Shown: positions 44,463 to 53,661 of the stretch, piece after piece
Layout: every line of letters starts with the position of its first letter
Position numbering within the stretch: the stretch's first letter is position 1
Source: Methanosarcina sp. MTP4
GTDB lineage: Archaea; Halobacteriota; Methanosarcinia; Methanosarcinales; Methanosarcinaceae
Length of the DNA: 64,000 nucleotides
Direction of reading: 5' to 3'
Assembly: GCF_000970045.1 (NCBI RefSeq)
Contig: NZ_CP009505.1
Coordinates: 3,124,808 to 3,188,807 of the forward strand
Notes under the pieces: model-generated
Database searches by the model: none
What the model was told of the DNA's origin: nothing
What the model saw: the letters and a program-made list of their open reading frames with translations, nothing else
Position numbers and translations under genes: made by a program

Positions 44463-46244
44463 TTGGAAGACGGTCCGGAGTCCAAGTTCAGGTTCCATAA
44501 TGTATCGGAATACCATAAACTAACAGAGCACATAGCCCAGCGCTTCGACACGGAATCCACCAGGGTAAATTCTTTTGCCATCGTGATCGGCATCCTGACA
44601 GGGCTTGTAATCGGACTGTACGACCGCGCTCTCCGATACAGCAGTATCTTTTTTGGGATTTCGGAAGACCTCCCGACTCATGACTACACAAATTACGGGA
44701 TTATCCTGGTGCCTGCGGTAGGAGGCCTGATCGTAGGGCTGATATCTCATTTCATGATCAAACAACATTATGGCGTAGAAGGCCTGATCGAGACCGTTAC
44801 CCTCCGGGGAGCCAAGATCAAGCCCCTATACGCCTTTCTGGAAGTATTCACCTCTATAATCACAATCGGTTCCGGGGGGTCCCTCGGAAAGGAGGCCCCG
44901 GGTATACTGGCAGGCTCAGGGATCGGGGCACTGGTAGGAAGGCTGGCAAAAAGTTCGGAAAGGCAGCTTCGGATCCTGCTTGGCTGCGGGGCTTCCGGAG
45001 GGATTGCAGCTGCATTCAATGCCCCCCTTGCAGGCGTTGTCTTCGTTGTAGAAGTAATTTACGGGGAACTTGAAACAAAAACCTTCATTCCTATCGTGAT
45101 TTCCTCAGTCTTCGCTACCCTGATCTCCAGCACCGTTTTCGGGATAAAACCGATCCAGATCTCCCACTATGAGCTTGTGAACCCCTACCAGGAACTTATT
45201 TTATACCTGGTGCTCGGCCTGCTTGCGGGAATTGTCGCTACCGTCCTGATCCGGACTCTCTATTTTACGAAGGAGATATTTGGGAAAATGCCCCTTCACC
45301 CCGCTTTCAAACCCGCCTTTGGGGGGCTTGGCGTGGGCATCATAGGCTTTTTTTACCCGGAGGTTTTCGGGCTTGGTTATTCGGTTATCACCGCAGCCCT
45401 TGAAAACCAGTTTACCCTGGACCTCCTTCTCATTCTGCTGGTCCTGAAAATCCTTGCATTTTCCCTGACAATGGGCTCCGGCGGGTCGGGAGGTTCCATC
45501 GTCCCGTCCCTGTTCAGCGGGGCAATGCTCGGAGGCGCTTTCGGGACTGCTGCAAACATGCTCTTCCCCGGAATCCCAGCCGAACCGGGAGCCTATGCCC
45601 TTGTAGGCATGGCCGCAGTCTTTGCCGGAACGGCGAGGGCTCCCCTTACCGCCATCCTGATCCTTTTCGAAATCACCCGGGACTACAACATGATCCTCCC
45701 GCTTATGTTTGCCTGCGTACTCAGCAACGTGATGTCCAATGCGCTGCACCCCGAGTCCATCTTCACGGAAGAACTCCGCAAAAAAGGCTTCAAGATCCGC
45801 AAAGGCAGGGAAATCGACATCATGGTCTCCATGCTGGTGAAGGATGCGATGGTCAAGCACGTCCAGACTGTTTCCGAAGACAAGAACGTGGGTACCCTGA
45901 TCGCCCTCATGCAGGCCAGCCGCCACGCAGGTTTCCCAGTCCTGGATTCCAGAGGCAAACTCGCCGGGATCGTGACCCTCTCGGACCTCCGCAGCAAGGT
46001 TGAGTACGGGGAACTCGAAAAGAAGATAGGGGATATCTCCAGCCGGGAAGTGGAAGTTGCCTACCCCGACGAAACCCTTGACGTCGTCCTCAAACGCCTG
46101 GCAGTCCGGGAAATAGGCAGGCTTCCCGTTGTTGACCGCGAAGACAAAAGCAAACTCATTGGCCTCATCACCCGCAGCGACGTAGTAAATTCCTACAACA
46201 AGAAAGTCGTCGAAAAGGTCCGGGACACGAACGAAAGGCAGTAA
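44463..46244 (+). CDS. ClC-family chloride channel/antiporter with two CBS domains
   Basis: 593 residues, TTG start at 44463. Residues about 35-430 are the ClC membrane core: GSGGSLGKEAPG (136-147; the glutamate of the gate, Glu-144, is present), GCGASGGIAAAFNAPLAGVVFVVE, MGSGGSGGSIVPSLFSGAMLGGAFG and the C-terminal GMAAVFAGTARAPLTAIL. Residues about 460-580 hold two CBS domains (VKDAMVKHVQTVSEDKNVGTL..., ISSREVEVAYPDETLDVVL...) that bind adenine nucleotides and regulate gating. An intact gate Glu suggests a chloride/proton antiporter. The coding tail is duplicated just after the stop. Confidence 0.93.
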   Translation: MEDGPESKFRFHNVSEYHKLTEHIAQRFDTESTRVNSFAIVIGILTGLVIGLYDRALRYSSIFFGISEDLPTHDYTNYGIILVPAVGGLIVGLISHFMIKQHYGVEGLIETVTLRGAKIKPLYAFLEVFTSIITIGSGGSLGKEAPGILAGSGIGALVGRLAKSSERQLRILLGCGASGGIAAAFNAPLAGVVFVVEVIYGELETKTFIPIVISSVFATLISSTVFGIKPIQISHYELVNPYQELILYLVLGLLAGIVATVLIRTLYFTKEIFGKMPLHPAFKPAFGGLGVGIIGFFYPEVFGLGYSVITAALENQFTLDLLLILLVLKILAFSLTMGSGGSGGSIVPSLFSGAMLGGAFGTAANMLFPGIPAEPGAYALVGMAAVFAGTARAPLTAILILFEITRDYNMILPLMFACVLSNVMSNALHPESIFTEELRKKGFKIRKGREIDIMVSMLVKDAMVKHVQTVSEDKNVGTLIALMQASRHAGFPVLDSRGKLAGIVTLSDLRSKVEYGELEKKIGDISSREVEVAYPDETLDVVLKRLAVREIGRLPVVDREDKSKLIGLITRSDVVNSYNKKVVEKVRDTNERQ

Positions 46245-46329
46245 AACTCAAAGGTCCGGGACGCGAAAGAAAAGCAGTACCACAAAGTCAGGGTATGAAA
46301 GGTCCGGAATATAGGCCAAAAGCGGTAAA
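46215..46329. repeat. Duplication of the ClC coding tail
   Basis: The last coding bases (AAGGTCCGGGACACGAACG plus AAAGGCAGTA) are repeated at 46251-46279 and again, more diverged, near 46298-46329, after the stop codon. Confidence 0.8.
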
Positions 46330-46408
46330 CTAAAAAAGGTATCCGGATAAAAAGAGGTTAATGCAAAGGGCGAGTTGTGGCGACTCTTTGTAAAATAGTG
46401 GGTGCCTT

Positions 46409-49400
46409 ATGTCTCTAAAAGAGAATGTTCCGGGTGGAGAGCTGGAGAAGTACCTGAAGGGCTTAATCTTAGATGACGGTACGAATGAAACGGGGAAGTA
46501 TTATACGTCACATTCGGTCAGGGAAATATTTCCAATCCACCGCCGTCTTTTTGAAGAAAACGTATGCCTGACCCATGAATTCAATATCCCTCAAATCATA
46601 GAAAAAGAAAAAAACCTGATCATTTATGGAGAAGCAGGTTCGGGAAAGACGATAACCCTTAAATGGCTGGGGACCTCCTATGCCAGGAGCTGCCTTGAGA
46701 AAAGGGAAAGATTCGTCCCTATTTACGTAGCCCTTGATTCCTATATAAAAAGCTCTTTTTACGATTACGTAAGGACGACAGCAAAACAAAAAGGAATATC
46801 AGAACCCTGTTTTAAGAAACTGCTTGAAGGAAAAGCCCTGCTGCTTTTCGACGGGCTTGACCTGCTTACACCTTCCGAGAATTTTGATCCGTTTGAGGAA
46901 ATTTCCGATTTCATCTCCGAGTACGAAGACTGCAAATACGTAATTGCTTCAAGGCCCGGAGATTTTGCCAGCATAAAAACTACGTTTGGGGCTTTCAAAC
47001 TTGAAAAGCTGACAGATGAAAATATCCAGGAATTCATAGAAAAACACATAGAGGACAAGGAACAGGCAAAAACCCTGGCAACCAGGACCCTGAAAGAAGC
47101 CCGATCAAAGCCATTTATCCGAAATCCCCTGATGCTTTACCTCTGGCTTAAAATTGCAACAGCTAAGAAAGGGACGGTTCAGAAAGGAGTCCCTTCCAGC
47201 CGGGCTGAAATTTACCGGATTTTCATTTCAGAACTCTTCGGAGATTGGAAAAAAAGAGAAAATTCTCTGAACTCTGGAAATATGCACTCCGGCATATGCC
47301 CCGGAAGAAAAAGTAATGAAAGGACGGAATTTGAAAAAGCCGAACCTGAAAGTATAGAATTTGAAAGGACAGGATCTGAAAGTATAGAATTTGAAAGGAC
47401 AGGATCTGAAAGTATAGAATTTGAAAGGACAGAAATTGAAAATGTTCTTACGGACCTGGCTTTCAAGCTCCAGTGTGAGAATAAAGTTTCATGCGACCAC
47501 CTTTATGCCCTTGATGTAGCGGAGAAATATGCAAAAGCCGGGGTCTCCGGCAGGGCTGGGGCCAGAGAGCTGATTCAGGCCTGTACTGAGATGGGGCTCC
47601 TTTCCAGAAAAAATTCCGGGATAAAAATCGGAATTAACCGGGCTTTTCAGGAATATTTTGCAGCTTTAAAGCTGAAAACGTATTTTGGAAACGGAAAGGA
47701 CATCTCGGAAGCATTCAGGCACCCGGGATGGGAAAACGTTGTCGTATTAGCTTCAGAAATGCTTGAATCTGCCGATGAACTGGTAGATTCCATAATTTTA
47801 AGCGGGGATTTATGGCTTGCCTCAAAATGCGCCGGGAAAGCCGGACCCGAAACAAAGGAAAAGGTATGCTCATTGCTTGCCGGGAAACTTGACAGCCCAT
47901 TTACAGTGGAAAAAATAAAGGTCATCCAGAGCCTTGAAAACCTTGGAAGCTGCGGGATTGACGCGGCTGCCGGGGCACTTCATGATGAAGAGACCCTTGT
48001 GCGAAGGGAAGCGGTGAGGGTACTGGGGGAGACAAAATCAGAAGCAGCCCTTCCCCCGCTCACGGGTGCCCTTGGAGACGAGGACTATTCGGTTCGACGG
48101 GAAGCAGTAAGGGCTCTGGGAATAATAGGGTCCGAGAGAGCTGTCGAACTGCTCAGGAACGCATTTGAGGATGAAAACCGGGCTGTCCGCCTGGCAGCTA
48201 CTGAAGCCCTGGCGCAGGTCGAATCCGAAAGAGCCTTCGAAATCCTTGTCAGCGCACTTACGTCGGACGATGATTTCGTTCGGCTGGGGGCTGTGGGAGC
48301 CCTTGGGCGGGCAAAAGCCGGAAAAGCCGCAGACTCCCTTATAAAGGCATTTCAAGAAGGGGACAATTTTGTGCGGCTTGGAGCTGCCGAGGCCCTGGGC
48401 CGGATGAAATCCGAAAAAGCTATCGAAATCCTCATAGAAGCCCTGAAAGACGAAGACAAGTTAGTGCGGTGGATCGCGGCAAAAGCCCTGGGGGAAATAG
48501 AATCCGAAGGAACTCACGAGCTCCTGATAGGAGCCCTCGTGGATGAAAATCACTGCGTCCGGAGAGAAGCGGCAAAAGCACTCGGGATGATAAGCCCGGA
48601 ATCCGAAAAAGCCCTTGATTCCCTTATCTCGGCGCTCACCGATGAAGCTGAGTCCGTAAGGAAGGAAGCCTCTGAAGCCCTGGGACAGATAGGAGCCGAA
48701 AAAGCTGTTGAACCCCTGATAAGCTTACTCTCGGATGAGGACCAGTCAGTCCGAATGGAAGCCGCAAGGGCTCTTGGAATGATAGAATGCGGAAAAGCCG
48801 TTGACCCGCTTCTTCTCGCCCTGGGAGATGAAAGCCGTTTCGTCCGGAAGGGAGCCGCAAAGTCCCTCGGGAAGCTGGAATTCGAAAAAACCATCGAACC
48901 CCTGATTTGCACCTTTGAATCCGGGGACAATTTTGTGAAGCGGGAAGTAGTAAAAATCCTGGCCCGGATAGAATTAGCCGGGATAACGGATGGGACATCA
49001 GAAGTAATGTTTGAAGAGAGATCAGAAGAAAAAAGGACAGAAGAGAAAACAGAAGAAAAGAGGACACAGAATGGGAATCACATATCGAAGGAGATATCGC
49101 ACCGGATCCTGGATACTCTGATTAATGCCCTTAAAGACGAGGATGAATTTGTGCGCAGGGAGGCAGCAAAAGCCCTCGGGAATATATCTGAATACGAATC
49201 TGAAAATGTCTCCGAAACCAAAGCCGAAAACGAATACGAAACCGAATACGAAACCGAAGCTGAAAAATTCCTTCAGCCTCTTATTAATGCCCTTAAAGAC
49301 GAAGATGAAGAGGTCCGGAGGCTTGCATCCGAAACCCTGGGCAACCTGGACTCCGAAAAAGCTCTTTACCCCCTGATAGATGCCCTTCAGTCCGAAGACG

Positions 49401-49960
49401 GAATGGTCCGAAGGCTTGCAGCCGAGGCTCTTGGCCGAATAAAGTCCGAAAAAGCCCTCCAGCCCCTGATAGAACTCACCCTTGGCGACAACGTCGATTT
49501 TGTACGGGGAGAAGCTGCAAGAGCCCTTGGAAAAATAAAGTCAGAAAAGGCCATCAAACCCCTCATTACCGCACTCACGGATGAAAATAACGGGGGCCGC
49601 TGGGGAGCCGCCGAAGCCCTCGGAAGGTTGAAGGCAGAAAATGCAATCGATTCTCTCATCAATGCCCTTTATGATTATGATGATTTTACAAGGCTGGCGG
49701 CTGCAAGAGCCCTTGGAAGAATGAAACCGAAAAAAGCAATTGAACCCCTCCTTGACGTGCTTTATGACTGGAACCGCTTTGTAAAAGCAGAAGCTGCCAG
49801 CGCCCTCAGCGAGATCTGCACGAAGGACGATGAAGCCCTGTTGAAAGATTTACTTGTATCGGAAGACAAATTTACGGCAAACCTTGCTTTTGAGATCCTG
49901 GAAGGAATTGAAACAAGGGAAAAAACAAAAGCCAGATTGTTCCAGCAAATGAGTGAATAA
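46409..49960 (+). CDS. NACHT (STAND) NTPase with long HEAT-repeat array
   Basis: 1183 residues; GGTG precedes the ATG. No clear effector domain is seen in the first 65 residues. The NACHT NTPase has Walker A GEAGSGKT (74-81), Walker B LLLFDGLD (144-151) and sensor ASRPG (180-184); the winged-helix region ends with NRAFQEYFAALKL (about 410-425), the common FQEYFA motif. Residues about 500-1150 are some 20 HEAT repeats of 31 residues (VRREAxxALGxIxSExAxxPLIxAL). Inserts of low-complexity repeats occur at 307-345 (SIEFERTGSE, three times), around 875 (EEKRTEEK) and 935 (YETEYETE). NACHT proteins with repeat sensors include bacterial anti-phage NLR relatives, so a role as a ligand-sensing switch is likely, immune function possible. 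Confidence 0.92.
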   Translation: MSLKENVPGGELEKYLKGLILDDGTNETGKYYTSHSVREIFPIHRRLFEENVCLTHEFNIPQIIEKEKNLIIYGEAGSGKTITLKWLGTSYARSCLEKRERFVPIYVALDSYIKSSFYDYVRTTAKQKGISEPCFKKLLEGKALLLFDGLDLLTPSENFDPFEEISDFISEYEDCKYVIASRPGDFASIKTTFGAFKLEKLTDENIQEFIEKHIEDKEQAKTLATRTLKEARSKPFIRNPLMLYLWLKIATAKKGTVQKGVPSSRAEIYRIFISELFGDWKKRENSLNSGNMHSGICPGRKSNERTEFEKAEPESIEFERTGSESIEFERTGSESIEFERTEIENVLTDLAFKLQCENKVSCDHLYALDVAEKYAKAGVSGRAGARELIQACTEMGLLSRKNSGIKIGINRAFQEYFAALKLKTYFGNGKDISEAFRHPGWENVVVLASEMLESADELVDSIILSGDLWLASKCAGKAGPETKEKVCSLLAGKLDSPFTVEKIKVIQSLENLGSCGIDAAAGALHDEETLVRREAVRVLGETKSEAALPPLTGALGDEDYSVRREAVRALGIIGSERAVELLRNAFEDENRAVRLAATEALAQVESERAFEILVSALTSDDDFVRLGAVGALGRAKAGKAADSLIKAFQEGDNFVRLGAAEALGRMKSEKAIEILIEALKDEDKLVRWIAAKALGEIESEGTHELLIGALVDENHCVRREAAKALGMISPESEKALDSLISALTDEAESVRKEASEALGQIGAEKAVEPLISLLSDEDQSVRMEAARALGMIECGKAVDPLLLALGDESRFVRKGAAKSLGKLEFEKTIEPLICTFESGDNFVKREVVKILARIELAGITDGTSEVMFEERSEEKRTEEKTEEKRTQNGNHISKEISHRILDTLINALKDEDEFVRREAAKALGNISEYESENVSETKAENEYETEYETEAEKFLQPLINALKDEDEEVRRLASETLGNLDSEKALYPLIDALQSEDGMVRRLAAEALGRIKSEKALQPLIELTLGDNVDFVRGEAARALGKIKSEKAIKPLITALTDENNGGRWGAAEALGRLKAENAIDSLINALYDYDDFTRLAAARALGRMKPKKAIEPLLDVLYDWNRFVKAEAASALSEICTKDDEALLKDLLVSEDKFTANLAFEILEGIETREKTKARLFQQMSE

Positions 49961-50029
49961 ACATTGGAAATTCATTGAAAAGAAGTTGAAAAAAAGTTGA
50001 AAAAAAGTTGAAAAAAAGGAGCCAGAAAA

Positions 50030-51067
50030 ATGGAAACGAATCTCAGGAAAAACTTTCTCAACGCCCTTCAGGGAAAAACTGTCGACAGGGTACCCGCCCT
50101 CTCAGTCACCCAGACCGGAACCGTCGAACTGATGGACCTGACCGGAGCCTCCTGGCCTGAAGCCCATTCAGACCCGGAAAAGATGGCAGCACTTGCCCTT
50201 GCAGGCCACGAGATCGCAGGGCTCGAAGCCGTACGCTACCCCTACTGCCTGACCGTGCTTGCCGAAGCCATGGGCTGCGAAATCCGTATGGGCACAAAAG
50301 GCATCCAGCCCTCAGTCCTTTCCCACCCCTTCTCGAAAAGCCCGGAAGGCCTTGAAGTCCCCGAAGACCTGCTCGAAAGGGGAAGAATCCCTGCCCTTCT
50401 GGAGGCAACCGAAATTCTGAGAGCCCGGACCGGAGGAGAAGCAGGAAAAGAAGAGGTTCCCCTGATAGCAGGCATGGAAGGCCCTTCAACCGTGTTTTCC
50501 CATATTGCGGGAATAAACGATTACCTTGTATGGTTCATGAAAAAACCCGATTACGTTGCCCGGTTCATGGAGGTCTGCACGGATATCTGTATCGAGTATG
50601 CAAATGCCCTTTTTGAGCAGGGGGCGGACGTACTTTGCGTACCCGACGGGGGGCTTGTGGCCACGGACCTGATGCCACCGAAGTCCCTGGACCTTTTGAA
50701 ACCCAGCTTCACGCGCCTTTGCGAAGAAACCCGGGGGCCTGTAATCCTCCACATCTGCGGAGACGTTGAAAGGTCCCTCCATTCCCTCTCAGAATGCGGC
50801 TTCGACGCCATCAGCATCGAAGAAAAAGTCAGCATAAAAGCCGCAAAAGCCGCAATAGAAGACCGGGCAAGGTTAATCGGAAACATCGCCCCCTCCAGCA
50901 CCCTCCTCTTCGGGACCCCCGACGATGTGAAAGCGGAAGCAAAACAGTGCCTCTCGGACGGCGTGGACATCCTCGCCCCTGGATGCGGAATAGCCCCTAT
51001 GACCCCACTTGCGAATATGCGGGCGATTGTAGAAGCAAGGGACGAGTGGTATGAAGAGAAGGAGTGA
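50030..51067 (+). CDS. Methylcobalamin:coenzyme M methyltransferase (MtaA/MtbA family)
   Basis: 345 residues; GGAG lies before the ATG. Uroporphyrinogen-decarboxylase-type barrel with the zinc ligands His-241 and Cys-243 in ILHICGD and Cys-319 in APGCGI, which match the MtaA ligands (His, Cys, Cys at 237, 239 and 316) from memory. It transfers a methyl group from a corrinoid protein to coenzyme M, feeding methyl-CoM to methanogenesis. No corrinoid protein or substrate-specific methyltransferase gene is adjacent, so whether methanol, methylamines or methylthiols supply the methyl cannot be decided. Confidence 0.9.
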   Translation: METNLRKNFLNALQGKTVDRVPALSVTQTGTVELMDLTGASWPEAHSDPEKMAALALAGHEIAGLEAVRYPYCLTVLAEAMGCEIRMGTKGIQPSVLSHPFSKSPEGLEVPEDLLERGRIPALLEATEILRARTGGEAGKEEVPLIAGMEGPSTVFSHIAGINDYLVWFMKKPDYVARFMEVCTDICIEYANALFEQGADVLCVPDGGLVATDLMPPKSLDLLKPSFTRLCEETRGPVILHICGDVERSLHSLSECGFDAISIEEKVSIKAAKAAIEDRARLIGNIAPSSTLLFGTPDDVKAEAKQCLSDGVDILAPGCGIAPMTPLANMRAIVEARDEWYEEKE

Positions 51068-51121
51068 AAGAAAAAGGTGGAAGCCGGAAGCCCGAAAAAC
51101 TTCTGTATTCCATCGGTCTGA

Positions 51122-51205
51122 TGAACAGGGCAACCGTAATGCCTTATCCAGTCGTTATTTCACGCTCGCTTGCGAGCGGCCTTTCCCATAAAAAAGGCAA
51201 AGACG
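51122..51205 (+). repeat. Hairpin element CGCTCGCTTGCGAGCG with flanks, copy 1
   Basis: AACAGGGCAACCGTAATGCC ... TTATTTCACGCTCGCTTGCG ... AGCGGCCTTTCCCATAAA. The hairpin is CGCTC-GCTTGC-GAGCG. Close copy at 52799-52880, diverged copy at 51290-51362. Confidence 0.88.
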
Positions 51206-51245
51206 CATATACACGAGTAAAAGCGCCACCTTCGAAGTTCAAAAA

Positions 51246-51362
51246 GTGAATGGAAAAAACAGGGTTCAGCCATCAAAAGCACAGCAATAAACAGGGCAAC
51301 CTTACTAGCCGCCTCCCGTCGTTTTGTCCCCTTGCTGGCGAGCGGCATTTCCCGCAAAAGAT
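51246..51362 (+). repeat. Repeat fragments: AACAGGGTTCAGCCA unit plus diverged hairpin element, copy 2
   Basis: ATGGAAAAAACAGGGTTCAG and CATCAAAAGCACAGCAA are repeated at 52719-52765. The following AACAGGGCAACCTTACTAGC to CTTGCTGGCGAGCGGCATT is a decayed copy of the hairpin element. Confidence 0.75.
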
Positions 51363-51498
51363 AGAAAGAATTAACTTAGATGGTTTCAGTAAGGAGGTTA
51401 ATCAGGAAGAGCTGAATCAGATTCGTATAAGGCGAATATTTGAAGTTTACGCCGGTCATTTAAGCTCCCATGAAATTATATTTTTTTCGAGGTGCCAA

Positions 51499-52194
51499 AT
51501 GAAAAACACAAACGAAGAAAGCTTACAGGCATGGGAAGCAAACGCTGACTATTGGGACAGCAAAATGGGCGATAACTCCAACTATTTTCATTGTCATCTT
51601 GTGCGTCCAAATACCGAAAAATTGCTGGATATTAAATACGGAGATTTTGTTTTAGATATTGCCTGTGGAAACGGCAACTTTTCGCAAAGACTTGCCAAAA
51701 ACGGAGCTATAGTTGTTGCGTTTGATTACAGCACCAAATTGATTGAACACGCAAAAAAGCGCAGATCAGATGTTTTGGATAAGGTGGAGTTTTGTGTTTG
51801 CGATGCTACCGATTATAACCAGCTTCTTAAGTTGAAAAGAAAAACGCCGTTTAACAAAGCGGTATCCAATATGGCAATCATGGACATTTCAGATATCGAG
51901 CCATTGTTCAAAGCCGTATATGATATGTTATCCGATGACGGCATTTTCGTGTTCTCTACTCATCACCCGTGTTTTACGCATCCAGAAGGAAAATATCTTA
52001 CTCCGTGCTTACATAAGGGCGAAGCTTTAAGAGGACAACCGCTTTTACAGAATTATTACCACAGGTCATTGCAAAAGATCTTAAACCTTGCATTTAACAG
52101 GGGTTTTGTGCTTGATAAATTTTTTGAAGTTGCAGATGATGATGCGGAAATGCCAATATTAATGACCGTTCGTTTGATAAAGTTACAAAAATAA
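51499..52194 (+). CDS. Class I SAM-dependent methyltransferase
   Basis: 231 residues from ATG 51499, which has GAGGTG five bases upstream; the longer frame from 51250 would be translated from repeat DNA and is rejected. SAM-binding motif I is VLDIACGNGNFSQRLA (about 51-66), followed by VVAFDYSTKLIEHA and VEFCVCDATD. The end of the fold has MLSDDGIFVFSTHHPCF. The type is that of small-molecule methyltransferases (UbiE/Tam-like). The substrate is unknown. AT-rich relative to neighbours and bordered by hairpin repeats on both sides, so probably acquired. Confidence 0.88.
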   Translation: MKNTNEESLQAWEANADYWDSKMGDNSNYFHCHLVRPNTEKLLDIKYGDFVLDIACGNGNFSQRLAKNGAIVVAFDYSTKLIEHAKKRRSDVLDKVEFCVCDATDYNQLLKLKRKTPFNKAVSNMAIMDISDIEPLFKAVYDMLSDDGIFVFSTHHPCFTHPEGKYLTPCLHKGEALRGQPLLQNYYHRSLQKILNLAFNRGFVLDKFFEVADDDAEMPILMTVRLIKLQK

Positions 52195-52369
52195 GCTAAT
52201 GTTTGGACCAGTAAACCGGGCAAGCTTCCCAAATAATTGAAAAGTTGCAAATACAAACTTTACCTACAAACCGATAGATGCGCGAACTACTCCTCCCTGC
52301 CAGCCAAATGCTGTCGAGAAAGGAGCTTCCGGGTTCATTTCATTCCCTTTTGAGAACAGATCCCCAGGC

Positions 52370-52455
52370 TCATCTCAGAAGTTCCGTATCCTCATGCGAA
52401 TATGCCAGCGCACAGCAGCAAAGAATTTTCAGCTCCTTTTCACCGGAATTCCTGA
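52370..52455 (-). pseudogene. Duplicated 3' fragment of the cupin gene
   Basis: The minus strand encodes KELKILCCCALAYSHEDTEL, almost identical to the C-terminus of the intact cupin at 53195-53563 (KELKILCCCAPAYSHEDTEL), then a stop. Only about 28 codons remain and there is no start. Confidence 0.85.
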
Positions 52456-52456
52456 T

Positions 52457-52725
52457 CTAGTTGTGGAAATACTGGCCGCCTGTGGATTCGGCTATGGTGG
52501 TGAGCAGAGAGGTGCCACATCGCTGCCGAGGCCGATGGTGTAGACGGTGATGTTGTTGGCGATTGCCTGCTGGGTATAGTAATCGCTGTAGGAACCCTGG
52601 CCGTCGGTAAGCAGGATTATCATCCAGACGCTTTCGGAATCCCCGGAATTGATCAGGTGGCTGTTTGCGGTACTCATGCTGGCGCCGATGTTCGTTCCGC
52701 CTGAGGCATCGAGGCTGTTGATGGA
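52457..52725 (-). pseudogene. von Willebrand factor A domain remnant (frameshifted, truncated)
   Basis: The minus strand reads INSLDASGGTNIGASMSTA, then WMIILLTDGQGSYSDYYT and NITVYTIGLGSDV, the core of a vWA domain. After a frameshift near 52515-52525 the frame continues as TSLLTTIAESTGGQYFHN and stops. The upstream side is cut by a repeat fragment at 52719-52765. A vWA gene was therefore broken at this site. Confidence 0.85.
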
Positions 52726-52880
52726 AAAAAACAGGATTCAGCCAGCAAAAGCACACCAAGAAAAATGGCAACCAGATGCACTTCATGCCTCTAATAAATA
52801 AACAGGGTAACCGGAATGCCTTATCCCGTCGTTATTTCACGCTCGCTTGCGAGCGGCATTTCCCATAAAAAAGGCAAAGA
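52719..52880 (+). repeat. Repeat fragments and hairpin element CGCTCGCTTGCGAGCG, copy 3
   Basis: Contains the AACAGGATTCAGCCAGCAAA unit (as at 51246) and then, at 52799-52880, AACAGGGTAACCGGAATGCC to AGCGGCATTTCCCATAAA, nearly identical to 51122-51205. Confidence 0.88.
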
Positions 52881-53034
52881 CAAAAGAAGTAAGAAAAAAC
52901 ATCATCAGTGGCATTCCAAAATAGGATAAAACACTTTGACAGCATCGAAATGTCCAGGTTCTGCATTTTGCTCAAATTACTAGAAAATGGCGTTTATATG
53001 AAGTCAACGTCTTTTATTTCTATTTAAAATTCGG

Positions 53035-53085
53035 GAAAAGCCGGTCAGCAAGCTGACCGGTGAGAACGCTGGTACCTGAAAGCAA
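53035..53085 (-). repeat. Hairpin element CGGTCAGCAAGCTGACCG, inverted copy
   Basis: Reverse complement of the element at 39133-39175, including GAAAAGCC on one side and GTGAGAACGCT on the other. Confidence 0.85.
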
Positions 53086-53194
53086 TCAGAAACAAAAGTA
53101 ATTATGTCAATTGAAATCAGCCGAAAAACGCAATTCTGGAAAAACATATGCAGAAATCACAACGTGAGTCCATATAATAAGGATTCTTTACAAA

Positions 53195-53563
53195 TTACGA
53201 TCCCAGCAGTTCCGTATCCTCATGCGAATAAGCCGGCGCACAGCAGCAGAGAATCTTCAGCTCCTTTTCACATGTATTCCTGATCCTGTGTGGGGTCCCT
53301 AGCGGGATGCAGATTGTGCCCCCTACCTCGACTTCGAATTCTTCCGAACCGAGGGTTATTATCCCGCTGCCTTCGGTGATATGATAGATTTCTTCAGCCA
53401 CCGTATGTTTGTGAAGCAGGGTTTCCCCTCCGACAGGCACCGTGGCTTCGGCGATACTCTGTTTTGAGTTGCCGTGGACAGCAGGGTGCATGAGTTCGCG
53501 GATGATTGAGTTGTCTTTCGTGGTGTAGGCTTCGACTTTTTCGTATTCGGTTTTTAGCGGCAT
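53195..53563 (-). CDS. Cupin-fold protein
   Basis: 122 residues, a single cupin barrel. Motif 1 is GGETLLHKHTVAEEIYHITEGSG (His at about 52 and 54, Glu at 58) and motif 2 PLGTPHRIRN; the metal-ligand pattern HxH...E...H is complete. Enzyme or metal-dependent binding function is open; small archaeal cupins of this type include isomerases and dioxygenase-like proteins. The C-terminus has three consecutive Cys (ILCCCAPAYS). A copy of its last 28 codons lies 0.8 kb downstream. Confidence 0.9.
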   Translation of the reverse strand: MPLKTEYEKVEAYTTKDNSIIRELMHPAVHGNSKQSIAEATVPVGGETLLHKHTVAEEIYHITEGSGIITLGSEEFEVEVGGTICIPLGTPHRIRNTCEKELKILCCCAPAYSHEDTELLGS

Positions 53564-53661
53564 TCGGAATTACTGAAAATTGGTAACTATATAGCTATTT
53601 TCCTTTTCAAAGAGAGGGAAAAGGGGAAAAGAAAAGGGAAAAAAAGGAGAAAAAGAGAGGG

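Noticed and set aside
51250-51498. N-terminal extension of the methyltransferase from ATG 51250
   Set aside because: The extension is translated hairpin-repeat DNA; ATG 51499 has a GAGGTG ribosome site at the right distance.
52457-52786. Functional 109-residue gene
   Set aside because: It is the shifted frame of a broken vWA domain; only the last 18 residues belong to the real frame.
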